DNA from: Mesotaenium endlicherianum
Taxonomy: Eukaryota; Streptophyta; Zygnematophyceae; Zygnematales; Mesotaeniaceae
Assembly (NCBI GenBank): GCA_009602735.1
Contig: WELA01002449.1
Span: 224,153-255,869, forward strand
Length of the DNA: 31,717 nucleotides
Reading direction: 5' to 3'
Position numbers and translations under genes: made by a program
Part shown: piece by piece, positions 1 to 10,223 of the stretch
Numbering within the stretch: position 1 is the stretch's first letter
Layout of the letters: every line of letters starts with the position of its first letter
The notes under the pieces: model-generated
Seen by the model: only the letters and a program-made list of their open reading frames with translations
Told to the model about the DNA's origin: nothing
The model's database searches: none

Positions 1-27
1 CCCCCCTCCAAAAAAAAGAAAACAACT

Positions 28-83
28 ATTTGCGTGCCCCCTGAAACTCCCCGCCTGAAATTGCATGCAGTTTGCGTGCCCCC
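28..83 (+). repeat. Degenerate minisatellite, left block
   Basis: Two copies of the motif TTTGCGTGCCCCCT (about 29-43 and 71-84) are separated by about 28 bp. The same motif, in the same orientation, forms a longer degenerate array at 19709-20062, on the other side of the piggyBac element. The simplest reading is one array split by the transposon. Bases 1-27 are low-complexity C/A-rich sequence. Confidence 0.6.
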
Positions 84-267
84 TTAACACTAGCTATACT
101 GTGGGTCCTATTTTGGTTCTGGAATCAAATTATGTCCCATAACTAGGCAAAAATCTACACCCCCTTAGCATACTTTTTTAAAATCAGAATTGTCTAAAAA
201 TAGGCTCATTGGATGTGTCATAACTCAGACCCCTCCGGCAAATTAGTTTTAGCCTAATGGCCAATTT

Positions 268-775
268 TTGACGAAGTTATGTAAGTTTGTCGGCCAAGAA
301 GAGGTCACTTTCTGTTTCAATTTTGACCTTCGAACAGGTCTCTTTCTGTCTGACATTTCTTTCGCTTTGTATGCTACAAAAGCCATGGCTGACATCGCTT
401 CTTTGTCTACAGGCCCCACGGTAGCCGTAGGCACTAAGACACTAACACCTAGTAAGATTTGGTGTGAAACTTGGGCAGCACAAGAGTTTGGAGAGCACTA
501 CAAAGAGTTTTTTGGTCGGAATTTTAGAGGACGAGGTGCATAAGACCAAAGAAACTAAGTTAAAGATCTATTTTGGCTACGATGGAGAATACAAAACATG
601 GGGACGCAAGCAAATACTACAATACATGCCTTCTATCCCCAAATTTTGTTGGTTTTTCCCATATGAGGGAGTTGTTAGAGTTGAGGCCTCTTCGGACCCA
701 CTTTCACAGCTTCCTGCTTCTCATGTAATTGAAGTTACTCCTAGCATTGTAAACACACACACCCCTGAACCTTAA
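268..775 (+). pseudogene. Leader ORF of the piggyBac element, frameshifted, unknown function
   Basis: Two overlapping open frames (268-543 and 464-775) read as one protein of about 165 residues with a one-base shift near 515-540. No ATG opens the first frame; the first in-frame ATG is at about 384. I do not recognise a domain. Visible features are an aromatic-rich stretch (KLKIYFGYDGEYKTWGRKQI) and a Pro/Thr-rich end. A further frame change near 860-885 would join it to a stretch containing KRGRPS, an AT-hook-like core (RGRP), directly upstream of the transposase ATG at 919. It may therefore be the diverged N-terminal part of the transposase, or a separate accessory protein. It is inactive as it stands. 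Confidence 0.4.
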
Positions 776-918
776 GATACTCTCACACCACCACCACCAA
801 AAGACACTCCCACACCAGTAGCAGACACAATAGACACAAATTAAGAGTTGGAAACAGGCTTAGAATCGGTAGAGGCAACACGAAAAGAGGGAGACCATCA
901 ATACAGACAGGACCAGAC

Positions 919-2268
919 ATGTCTGTGCCTGCTAACAGGGAAGAGAGAAGGAACAGGGTGGTAGTGGCAAGGGAGACTGCTAAGAGGAGGGCAAAGAGGG
1001 GCTGCAGCAAGAAGAAACTCAGGCACTCAGATGAAGAGGAGTACAACTCAGACATGGAGCTGGAGTCTGAAGGAGAGCCAATGGTGCCTGCTGCTGCTGA
1101 AGAAGAAGAAGTTGAGGAGCCTGCCAACATAGAGGAGTACTCCTGGAGGCTTGCTGCTGAAGGTGAAGTTCCACCTTGGCTGGTGAAGCCTGTCAGCACT
1201 CTGGCCACAGGACTAGCCAGAGTGAGCACAAGGCACTTTCACAGCTTCAGCCCCTTTGCTGTTCTGTGCCTTCTCATTGGCATAGACTGGTATGACTCCA
1301 TGGTTTTTGCTACCAATGCATATGCACATAGTGAAGGTGCAAAGCAATGGAACCAGCTCACCACTAGTGAGCTCATCATGTGGCATGGCTTGTGTATTGC
1401 TATGGCATTAAATCCCTTGCCTAGGTACACCATGTACTGGAAGAATGACAATTTTGATCTTGTAAAGTTTCCTGGCTTTGGCAAATACATGTCTAGAGAT
1501 AGGTGGGTCCAGATAAAAGCATACTTCATATTATTTCTGATACAAGCAGAGATGTATTTCCTCCTAAGCCTAGAGAGTATAGGCTTTGGCAGTGTCAGCC
1601 CTTCATAGATCTACTCAAAAGAACATTCAAGAATCACTACAATCAAGGTGTGCACATGACCGTTGATGAGAGACTTATCCCAACTAGAAATAGACAGTGT
1701 TCAGTTCGGGTGTATTGTCCAAAGAAGCCTTACAAATTTGGCATTGAGTTGTTCACACTAATCGATAGTGTCACATATTACGGTTGGTACTTTGTAGTAT
1801 TTGACAAGGTCAAAAGACCTGGCAGAAATACCACTGTTGTTTTGGAGATGGTCAGCACTTTGCCCGGGGGTCAGACTTACAGCTTTGTATTAGATAGAGG
1901 CTTCACAAGTCCTGTACTTGTGAGAGCACTGTCATAGCTTGGCCATGGAGCAACAGGCACAGTTGTAAATAGAGTGCACTATCCTACTAAGCAGCTGGTC
2001 TTAGACATACTTGCAGGAGAGAAAGAGACGAAGCAAGGTTCATTCATAACGCTTGTGTCAGAATGGCCTGAACAGGTAGCTGTAGTGTGGCAAGACAAGA
2101 AGCCTGTGTATCTCTTGTCTAACTGTCGAGGTCTTACTGTGGTTGAGGTTGAGAGGAGACAGAAGGGAGGAGAGGCTAAGACTATACCTGCACCTGAGAA
2201 TGTGAAACACTATAACATGTACAAAGATGCGGTCGATCAATTTGACAAGTTATGCTTGACAGACAACT
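919..2268 (+). pseudogene. piggyBac transposase, 5' part (DDE_Tnp_1_7 family), broken
   Basis: Cut-and-paste DDE transposase acting on TTAA sites in the nucleus. The start is the ATG at 919. Residues 1-90 are basic then acidic and low-complexity. The conserved core begins near 1220 (HSFSPFAVLCLLIGIDWYDS). The frame changes near 1520-1535, after which the second frame reads to an in-frame TAG at 1935-1937, then continues to the insertion of retrotransposon A. The family's three catalytic aspartates are visible: LIDS at 1764-1766, LDRGFTS at 1893-1895 (family form DNFFTS), and AVDQFD at 2235-2237. The frameshift, stop and 16-kb insertion each inactivate it. The 3' part is at 18567. The triad and spacing are those of piggyBac, so the assignment is secure although the gene is dead. 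Confidence 0.85.
2264..2268 (+). repeat. Target site duplication of retrotransposon A, left copy (CAACT)
   Basis: CAACT directly precedes the left LTR (TGTAGTGA...) and recurs exactly at 18562-18566, directly after the right LTR (...TCACTACA). A 5-bp duplication is normal for Ty3/Gypsy integrase. Confidence 0.95.
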
Positions 2269-2771
2269 TGTAGTGAAACAGGTAGATAAAGTACTTAATA
2301 AAGTAGAATACTTTATTTATTCAAGACTAGGATCTTTGAACACAAGTGGTAGCTTCTTGAAAGAGAGATAGCGTCTTGAAAGTTGATATATTTCTGGAAT
2401 TTGGCAAGTACAAGAGTGATTCTAGAATGCCTTTCTATTTTCTAGCTCTTGCTTATATACTTGCTACGTAAGTCATTTCTAAGAAGGTGTATGTTGATGT
2501 GTTGGCACCCAACACATCCCAAAACCTGCCACCTCTTTCAAGAATAATGTACACATGTCCTTTTGACCTAAAAATGGCATATTTGACTTTTGCCACATGG
2601 AGTTCTTCTAGGTCCTTCCTCTAAATTCGAAAATGCATCATAAGGTTAAAAGGACATAAACCAAGTCACTAGAGTATCTATTCACACTTGACTGCACACA
2701 ATATTACTCCAAAATTATTCAGAAATATTAAATTGAAAACTAACTAATATATTTTAACTCATATCACTACA
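2269..2771 (-). repeat. 3' LTR of retrotransposon A
   Basis: 503 bp, TG...CA, matching 18062-18561. On the minus strand it holds a perfect inverted repeat (arms 2496-2505 and 2509-2518, 3-nt loop), a TATA box (TATATAAG, 2459-2452) 37 nt further on, and two overlapping AATAAA signals (2321-2312) about 130 nt after the TATA box. This gives a plausible U3-R-U5 order with a very short U5. Confidence 0.93.
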
Positions 2772-2784
2772 TCACTCCCCCGAC
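2772..2784 (-). other. Polypurine tract of retrotransposon A
   Basis: On the minus strand GTCGGGGGAGTGA abuts the 3' LTR. This is the expected position and composition of the RNase H-resistant primer for plus-strand DNA synthesis. Confidence 0.8.
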
Positions 2785-3490
2785 ATAAAATGCAACGTCT
2801 CGGGCGTCAAGTCAAGTCTTACACACGTAAAGAAGATTAGTCAAAAGTTGAAGTCACGTGCCACACATGTAAAGAAGACTAGTCAAAGGCTCCAAGTCAG
2901 GTGATACACATGTAAGGCAGATTAGGCAAGGTCGTGGCTGGTGGCTAGCCTACTCCTTGATGATAAGGAAAATAGTACAAGTTGGCTCAAAACCTGCCAC
3001 AGATTCAAACATTTATAGCGTCCACATAACTAGTCCAAATCAAAAAATTCTAATGGTAGACGGAGCGCGTCAAAGAAATCTACTAGGTTGCCAAATTTAA
3101 GAGCATTTCAACCTCTGGAGTGTTGTCGAGAGCAGAAAGAGCAGGAACTTCTGAAAATCATAAGTCCTTCTATGCTTCTTCAAATTCTGCAAAACTAGTT
3201 TCTAAATGGGCGCGGTCATATGTTCTACCATGGTCTTAAGTTTCAGAGCATTCCAAGTTCAGGGGAGGCACAATGTCAGAAGGCATATTTTGTCCTAAAA
3301 ATGCTAGCAGTCTTACCCCCTCGTGTTCAGAGATTTTTATCTCTCTAACCACAGCTCCAAATTGAGCAAACTTAGACTCTAAAAAATTCCCTACTCATGG
3401 AATAAAGCCAAGTATAATTTCAGAGACCTATTAGCAGTAGCAATTTTAGTTTTTTGTTCAGAAACTGCGAGAAGAGAAGAGTGTCTAATG
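2785..3490 (-). other. 3' untranslated region of retrotransposon A
   Basis: About 700 bp between the end of the pol frame and the polypurine tract. I see no extended reading frame, RNA gene or recognisable repeat. Unlike in retrotransposon B there is no third gene here. Confidence 0.6.
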
Positions 3491-6400
3491 TCAATTTTTC
3501 CTCTTTCTGGTTCTTGCAGGCTGCCTCCAAAGGGTCTCCTGCTGCTTCTGGATGATGGCAAGCTGCCTCCCTGAAGTCTTTGGGCTTCTAGTAGAGAGAC
3601 TTGGGGCTGGTCCAAGATGGGGGTTGGCGGCATGGAAGCGTCTCAGCTTTCGCTGAACTTTGTCAAGTTAGTGCGCCGCCACCCAACTATTTTCAGAATC
3701 TGGATATCCTTTCCACTTGATCAAGTATTGCTGCTGTCTCTTGAAATTTCTCATAGCCAATATGTCTTTCACTTCATACTCCAAATGATCATCCACTATT
3801 GTTGGGGTTGGTGGGGTTGTCACACGTCCTGGGAACGTGTTGTCGGGTTGCACATATGGCTTGAAGAGCGAAGCATAGAACACAGGGTCGATGTGCATAG
3901 TCTGGGGAGGTTGTAGCTTGAAAGCAACTGGGTTGACTTGCTGGATTATCTTGAAGGGTCCCAAATACTTGGGAGAGAACTTGCTGCTGGCACGCCTGTT
4001 GTTCGGGAAAATATTTTTGGATGATAGTAACACCGTGTCGCCCACTTTGTATGCAATTTCTCTTCTAGACCTGTTTGCCATTTTTGCTTGAGCATCTTGC
4101 GGGTATTGTAGAGTTTTCGTGGCTGCTGCAAGGGCTTCCTCTAATGTCTCCAAAAAAATATGCCGCTGCAAGTACTTCGTCGTGGCCAGCCGTGAAGCTC
4201 AGTGGCGTGGTTGGATGGAAGCCATAATCGAGGAAGAAAGGGGACTCTAGGGTAGAGGCCTGCGCCGTGTTGTTGTAGGCAAACTCCAAGGGGGTCAAGT
4301 ACATGTCCAATCTTGCTCTAAAGTAGATCGTAGGCCGTTAGAGAGGTCTTGAAAGTACGATTCCTACGCTCTGTTTGTCCATCTGATTGCGGGTGGTAGG
4401 CAGTGGGCATCCAGCGATGTACCCAAGATCTTGAAGAGATATTTCCAAAAATGGCTTGTGAATCTCGGGTCGCGATCATACATTATTCTCGATGGCAGGC
4501 CATGTAATCAAAATATGTTGTCAAAGATGAGTCTTGCAAACTGGGGTGCTGTAACCTTGGTCGTTGTTGGGATGAAATGAGCCATCTTTGTAAGTCTGTC
4601 CACCACTATTAATATTGCATTATGGCCGCGTGGTGTCACTGGCAAGTCCACAATGAGGTCCATGGAGATGTCTGTTCATTGTCTCTTGGGGATTGGTAGT
4701 GATTGAAGAAGTCCTCCCGCCTTTTGTGATGATGGTTTGATTCTTTGGCATGTGTTGCAGCTTTTGCAATACTCCTTGACTTGCTTAGACATGCCTGGCC
4801 AGCAATAAGTCCTTGCGAGCACGCCCGTGGTCTTTAATGTTCCAAAGTGTCCTCCAAGTGGGTTGTCGTGTGCTTCTCGAAGTAACAAGAGTTGTAGCTC
4901 TTGATTATTAGGCACGCATCTCTGTCCCGTGTCTTGTCTCACCCAATAATTTCCTTCTTGCTTCTTGTGTGGGTCAAGGGCTGCCTTGCCATTCGTGTAA
5001 TAAAGGTCCGTGTCATAGGCGGCAAAAAATCGAGCTTCCAAATCTGTACTCAGGGATGTCATCACTGCATTTAATTGCAGCCTTGAGAGGGGGTCTGCCA
5101 AATTTGTCTTCCCGGGCTGGTACTGAATCGTGAAGTTGTATTGTTGCAAGTATCCACTCCATCTTGCTTGTCTTCTTGAGAGATACGGCTGCGTCTGGAG
5201 GTGCTTCAACGCTTTGTGGTCCGTTGTGACCAGCACCTTGCGACCTTAGACGTAGCAGCGCCAAACCTTCAGGGCATGTATAATCGCCAACGCCTCTCGC
5301 TCCGTGGTTGTATAATTTTGCTCGGCTGAATTCAGCTTTCTTGACTCGTAGGCGATGGGCTGCAGTTCCTTGCCTTGGTCTTGGAACAAGATTGCTCCTA
5401 TGGCGTAGGAAGATGCATCGGTGATGACGTGGAAGGGCCAATCTGGGTTTGGACTTGGGAGTGTGAGCACCGGGGATGCCGTCAATCGTTGCTTCAGTTG
5501 TTGGAATGCTTCCTCCTCTTTCTTGGTCCATGTATATGGCCTGTCCTTCTTGAGTAGATCAATCAGGGGGGCTGCAATGCGCGAGAAGCTCTGGATGAGT
5601 CTCCTGTACCAATTGGCAAATCCCAAGAATGATTGGAGTTCTTTCTTGGTCGTGGGGGTTGGCCATTCCTCCACCACCATGGTCTTCTTGGGGTCCATCT
5701 TGATGCCATCAACAGTCGCGTGGAGACCTAGGAACTCCACTTCTTATTTGGCAAACTCGCACTTTGACTCCTTTGCAAATAGCTTGTTTTGCTTCAATGC
5801 TTCGAGGACTTCTTTCAAGTTTCTTGCATGCTCTTCAAGGGTCTTGCTGTAGATAAGAATGTCATCGATGAATACCACCACAAATTTGTCCAACATGGGC
5901 TGAAATATGGTGTTCATCATAGTCATGAAGTGGCTGGCGCGTTGGTGAGTTCGAATGGCAGGACCATGAACTCAAAATGTCCATATCTTGTCCTAAACGC
6001 CGTCTTTTCTATGTCCGGTTCTACAATGCGAATCTGGTGGTAGCCGCTCCGTAAGTCATTCTTCGTGAAGTACTTGGCTCCAACCAGCCGGTCCATGAGC
6101 TCATCCATACGCGGCAGTGGATGTCGATTCTTGATGATGATCTTGTTGAGGGCGCGATAGTCCACACACATCCTCAAGGTACCGTCCTCCTTCTTGACAA
6201 ATAGCACCGGGGCTCCAAATGGCGACTTGCTAGGTCAAATGAAGCCGTGCTCCAGTAGCTCTTTGATTTTCTTCTTGACTTCGTCTAGCTCCGTGTATGA
6301 CATCTTGAACGTAGGCCGAGAGATGGGCTTGCTTCCAAGCTCCAACTCTATCTTGTGGTCTACGAATCTCTTGGGGAGGAGGCCCTTGGGCAATTCCGGG

Positions 6401-7017
6401 GAGAACACTTCTTTGTAGTCTTCCAAGACTTCTTGTATCTCCTTGGGTATGGGGCTGTCTTCTTGACTTCGAGTGTCCTTCTTGATATCTTTTGGCATGA
6501 TTAAGGCCAAAATAAGAACGTGTCCCTTCCTCACAAGTCTTTTGAGTTGGAGGGCGGACAAGAGTATCTCGGGTCTCGGCTTCTTGGTGTCTTGGGTCTG
6601 GATTTTCTGGATTGCGCGCAAAACACAGATTCTTGAAGTGATGACGTTCTTGATCTTGATGGTACCGTCTCTCCAATCTACTTGGAGGTTGTGCTTGATC
6701 AACCAAGGCGTCCCTAGGATGACGTTGTACTTGCCCAATTGCATGGGGGAGAACACTACTCTATCTTTGAAGGACTTGATGGAGAGTGCCAAGGGGTACG
6801 TATTTTTGGAAGGGGTAATATAGGACAATCCATTGAGCATCATAATCTCCTTGTCCTGGTCAAGAGTGCGCATAGTAATACCATGCTTAGTGGCAAAATC
6901 TGCAGCAATGAAATTGCCTTGGGCTCCGCTGTCCACCAAGTTGTGGACCTTCTCTCCTCCAAGGTAGCCTCCCAAACTTATTCGGGCTGGAACGTCGTCT
7001 TCAACGGGGGTCTCCAC
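3491..7017 (-). pseudogene. pol: Pol of retrotransposon A (protease, RT, RNase H, integrase, chromodomain), broken
   Basis: Read from 7017 downwards. Protease: VDSGAQGNFI near 6930. [15 protein letters not shown], then [10 protein letters not shown] (FIDD active site) near 5865. RNase H: TDASSYAIGAIL, with ADPLSR at its end. Integrase: an HHCC finger (REAHDNPLGGH ... CKSCNTC), then SMDL and DRDPRF for the first two catalytic acids. Last comes a chromodomain (YLIKWKGYPDSENSW, about 3686-3780), which marks it as a chromovirus. In-frame stops lie at 6235-6237, 5744-5746, 5246-5248, 4676-4678 and 3668-3670. There is a one-base loss near 5926 and further frame changes at 4065-4510 in the integrase. 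The frame after the last stop ends at 3491-3493. Pol is in the -1 frame relative to gag. It is inactive but every domain is recognisable. Confidence 0.9.
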
Positions 7018-7059
7018 CTCACTTGGCTTGTTGTCTTCTCGTGAGGTGGGTCTTGGGGT

Positions 7060-7095
7060 GGTAGGCTCCTGGCCTACCGGCGCTCTCCGTTTTTT
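7060..7095 (-). promoter_or_regulatory. Candidate -1 ribosomal frameshift signal, gag-pol of retrotransposon A
   Basis: On the minus strand the heptamer A AAA AAC (7095-7089) is in register with the gag codons. After a 10-nt spacer there is a GC-rich 7-bp hairpin: GGTAGGC (7078-7072), loop CAGGA, GCCTACC (7066-7060). The gag stop TAG (7076-7074) lies inside the hairpin. The pol frame is the -1 frame and is open from upstream of the heptamer. AAAAAAC is a classical slippery sequence. The layout matches that of retrotransposon B with a different heptamer. Confidence 0.65.
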
Positions 7096-7713
7096 GACAT
7101 CTTCTTAGGGCATGAGAGTGCACGGTGACCTTTCTCCTTGCAATAAAAGCATACTCCAGCCTTCATGAGAGTTTCTTTTTCAGCCGAGGAGAGTCTTGCT
7201 TTCACTCCTTGCTGGTTTCTTACATCATAATTGTCATTGGAGGGTCTTCCACTCTTCCAGGCAGCCGCGGGGTCTCTTCCGATGACTCCAATTTCCATGG
7301 GTGTAGGTCCAGATTCGGATGTGGAAGGGGCTGCGTACACCCGCGTCGTCGGTGCCCGTGGAGATGAAGGCAATGAATGCTTGAAATCCAAAGTATCCAC
7401 CTTTTGGGCCACTTCAATGATCTTTGAGAAGTCCGTCAAGTCGCGTAATTCCTCTTCCTTTGCCACCTTGGGCTTGAGGGCAAAGATGTAGCGATCAATC
7501 TTCTCCTTGAGAGACATGTTGGGGATCTCAAGAGTGAGGGCGTGAGATCTGGATGTATACTCTTGATAATTTGGACGGACGTGGTTTGCTTGAGGTGGTG
7601 GAGCTTTCTTCGAGCAATCTTCTCCGCATTGATGGGCATGAATTGCTTCTTGAGGGCCTCACTAAAATCTGCCCATCTTGCATATGATGGTGGGGGTTCT
7701 TGGCCGAGCACGG
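7074..7713 (-). pseudogene. gag: Gag of retrotransposon A, C-terminal part with zinc knuckle
   Basis: This continues the gag fragment at 16539-17023 on the other side of retrotransposon B. The first stretch (7711 to about 7580, ARWADFSEALKKQF) is capsid-like. The frame shifts by one base near 7570-7580. The second stretch continues through LTLEIPNMSLKEKIDRYIFA to a CX2CX4HX4C zinc knuckle (CFYCKEKGHRALSC, 7151-7110) and stops at 7074-7076. Gag packages the RNA into the particle, and the knuckle binds nucleic acid. Joining the two fragments after removing B and one CACGG copy leaves a one-base frame difference, so A carried another frameshift close to the insertion point. Confidence 0.85.
7709..7713 (+). 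repeat. Target site duplication of retrotransposon B, left copy (CACGG)
   Basis: CACGG abuts the left LTR of B and is repeated at 16534-16538 directly after its right LTR. The flanks on both sides are gag of retrotransposon A. Confidence 0.95.
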
Positions 7714-8432
7714 TGAAATGAATCGACTTACCAAATAGGCGATTAACAATTAATAAAGATCTTTATATCAGCAAGTAATCTTTATGGTATTTCCGTTAAC
7801 TCGTTAAACGGCAAAGGACAATACACTAGCAGGGAATACTACTCGTCAGTCAAATGAGAGTAAACTAGCATCAATAATGCAAATCAGTAAACTCATACAT
7901 AAGCAAGGTTAGAAGACAGTGCGTATCAATGGCTTCTCGCCTTGGATTCAGATCTCTCTCAGTAAGCTGTACAAGAGAGTTGGCCTCGTTTCCGAATGCC
8001 GAACTCGAGAGCAATGCCTAGCATATGTACATGGAATGAGTTTACTGTTCAACGGTCAGTGCGATGGCACCGCCTACCCGGGAGTTAACCACGTTGGTAG
8101 GACCTCGGTTAACCAAATCCACCGCCATCTCCCATCATCCCGAATAGCCATCCATCATAGGGATGTCATCTGGCTATTCATCTAGCATATCGCACTTAGA
8201 TGCATATCAAGGCAGTTCGCTGCTACCGAGTACGGAAGTCAGCTGGCTGTCAAAGAATGGGTCAGCAAGCTGACTTATATGGACTTCAGCCTGCTGCTTC
8301 CGGCTGAGTCATTAAACTGATAATTATGTAAAGTCCAGCAGACTGACTATTAACTAAAGTTCAGCAGGCTGAACTTAATTAACTATTATATTTAAATGAA
8401 TATTATATCCACTAATATACTGATTCATTACA
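7714..8432 (-). repeat. 3' LTR of retrotransposon B
   Basis: 719 bp, TGAAATGAATC...GATTCATTACA on the plus strand (TG...CA on the minus strand). It matches 15788-16533 and 28697-29417, and the reverse complement of 21630-22349. The U3 side carries several palindromic CAGC/GCTG motifs (8250-8375). Confidence 0.95.
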
Positions 8433-8447
8433 ATCCCTCCAACTTAA
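8433..8447 (-). other. Polypurine tract of retrotransposon B
   Basis: On the minus strand TTAAGTTGGAGGGAT abuts the 3' LTR. The 13-nt core TTAAGTTGGAGGG recurs between pol and ORF3 at 10440-10428. Confidence 0.75.
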
Positions 8448-8545
8448 CTTGTTGTCGCCTCGACAACATTAAACTGCAGAAATTTTAAATAAGGGAACTG
8501 AACCTGACCAGCCTCCCTTACTGACTGCCTCTTCAGCGTGTCACC

Positions 8546-10222
8546 TTAAGGGGTTGTTCCTGGGGCTTCAGGATCAGGAGACGGAGATCTGGACCTAGAT
8601 CTGGACAGCCCTCTAGGTCTGTCAGCTGGCCTTCTAAAGAACCCTGTTTGCTCTAAAGTTGGCCCTCGAGGAGAACGGAGGATGGTGGCCTGCTCTTCAA
8701 CCACTTGGGTGTTGATTCCCACATAGACAGGCATTCCAGTAGGATGCTGAAATACATTGGCTAGAGGTACATGCCCCTGAGCGGAGGGGGAGGCTGGCAT
8801 ACCTCTGGCCCACCCGCGTGTCCCTCTTCTGGCACCCCTGTCCTCTGGGGATTTCTGTCTGTGTCTGCTGCCCAGTACAGTCAGATCAGCTTCTTCCCCT
8901 GCTTGGGCAGGTGGGCTGGGGGAGCGAGCGCGGGGTCCAGTTGTCGCCATAACGGGGATCACATTCCACACACCTGATCGTGGTTCTTTAGGAAGTGCCA
9001 CTGCCTGTCCCTGGGTATCCTGAGTACCTGCTGCTGATGCTTCTCCTCTGCCTTGTTCTTCTTCCTCATCCTCCTCATCCTCCTCCTCGGAGAGAGTAGG
9101 GGTCTCGTCCACTAAGTCGTCCTGCTCCCTAGTAGACATGGAGTAGTCTACCGACCTCCCTTTCTTAGGGCGCGCTGGAGGTTGCTTGGCCTTCAGCCTA
9201 CTGATATCTATCCGGCCTGCATTCTTTGCCCATTTGACAAAGGCATGCTTTCCCTTAGAGAAGTACTCTCTTCCCCTCCTCCTATGTTCCTTGGTCTCTG
9301 CATTCATATTGCTCAGGCATCCATTCAGCCTGGGGTCCCAAGGGGCAATGTGAGGTGGTAGGATGAGATAGCCGTCTAGGCCATAGTGGAAGTCATCCGG
9401 TTGGGCTCGGTCACACTCCTGCTTCTTATTTGTGACGGTCATCCACCTCCAGTCTGTTGGCTGCTGGTAGTACTGGGGTCCGTGCTCAGCCTTCCTCAGT
9501 TTACACGGGAACCAGTGGGGAGAGAACATCTGCTGTCCTGCTTCCCTGGCCAAGTACTCCCAGCTCCTTCTCTCAACTTCATTGTAAGCTGGCAGGAGTG
9601 TGAGGTAGAATACCGTATCCTTAAAGCTATCGGGCCGCATGCTCACCATCCGGATGAGTCTCTGATCTCCCACTATTCCCGGTATGGGGACCGGCTTGTC
9701 CTCTGAATCATCTGCGAGATACCGGGCCTGCTCTGCTGTATAGCCCACCATCTTAGCATAATCTTCGTAAAGGACCACGCCGGTGTGTGTCTCGATGTAC
9801 CTGTCCAGTGCTGTAGCTCCTTCCTTCTGTAGCAGTGTTGTCTGTTCCAGCCTGTTGATCTCCTGGGCTGCCAGCAATGCTTCCTTCAGGTTATCGAAGT
9901 TTTGGCCACCCACCACAGTATACCTGTAAGTGGCCAAGCTCTTCTGTCTGTCCGCTTCAATCTTTTTTCTTTTCTCCTCTTCTGCCGCTGCCGCTTCTTC
10001 TTGCTGTTTCTTCTGTCTCTCCTCCTCAGCCTTCCTGAGGTTTTCCGCTTCCTGATCCTTCTTCCTCTGTGCCTCTTCTGCCGCCTCTTGTTGCTTGCGG
10101 ACCCTTTCTTGTTCTCTCCTGGTGAGGGACGTCGCCGCCAGCTCCTTCTGGTATTGCTCCATTGTCCTCCTGGCTTCTTCTGCCTTGCGCTTTCTGTCCT
10201 CCTTTTGTGTGGTGGGCGCCAT
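8546..10222 (-). CDS. ORF3 of retrotransposon B: coiled-coil/SR-tail protein of unknown function
   Basis: 558 residues from the ATG at 10222, which directly follows the acceptor-like TGCAG|G. I recognise no named domain. Parts in order: a charged E/K/R/Q-rich coiled-coil-like segment (about 1-110); a conserved core (about 110-380) with YRYTVVGG, PIPGIVGDQRLIRM, DSFKD, YNEVERRSWEYLA and SPHWFPC; a basic patch (RPKKGRS); an acidic run of Glu/Asp (about 400-420); and an Arg/Ser tail (SRSRSRSPSP) near the end. There is no signal peptide or hydrophobic membrane segment, so it is not a typical Env despite lying between pol and the 3' LTR. C carries a diverged homologue with the same core motifs, indicating a maintained function. 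The basic and SR parts suggest a nuclear or RNA-linked role, which is only inference. Confidence 0.85.
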   Translation of the reverse strand: MAPTTQKEDRKRKAEEARRTMEQYQKELAATSLTRREQERVRKQQEAAEEAQRKKDQEAENLRKAEEERQKKQQEEAAAAEEEKRKKIEADRQKSLATYRYTVVGGQNFDNLKEALLAAQEINRLEQTTLLQKEGATALDRYIETHTGVVLYEDYAKMVGYTAEQARYLADDSEDKPVPIPGIVGDQRLIRMVSMRPDSFKDTVFYLTLLPAYNEVERRSWEYLAREAGQQMFSPHWFPCKLRKAEHGPQYYQQPTDWRWMTVTNKKQECDRAQPDDFHYGLDGYLILPPHIAPWDPRLNGCLSNMNAETKEHRRRGREYFSKGKHAFVKWAKNAGRIDISRLKAKQPPARPKKGRSVDYSMSTREQDDLVDETPTLSEEEDEEDEEEEQGRGEASAAGTQDTQGQAVALPKEPRSGVWNVIPVMATTGPRARSPSPPAQAGEEADLTVLGSRHRQKSPEDRGARRGTRGWARGMPASPSAQGHVPLANVFQHPTGMPVYVGINTQVVEEQATILRSPRGPTLEQTGFFRRPADRPRGLSRSRSRSPSPDPEAPGTTP

Positions 10223-10223
10223 C

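Noticed and set aside
783-1229. 148-codon minus-strand frame opposite the transposase start
   Set aside because: A shadow of the acidic N-terminal region of the piggyBac transposase.
7919-8185. 88-codon frame repeated in the LTRs of B and D (also 15994-16260 and 28904-29170)
   Set aside because: It starts with GTG, runs antisense to the element, and is repeated only because the LTRs are repeated. I did not see the same frame open in the inverted LTR of C.
8546-10222. ORF3 as an envelope gene
   Set aside because: The position fits, but there is no signal peptide, hydrophobic segment or cysteine-rich ectodomain; the protein is highly charged with an SR tail.
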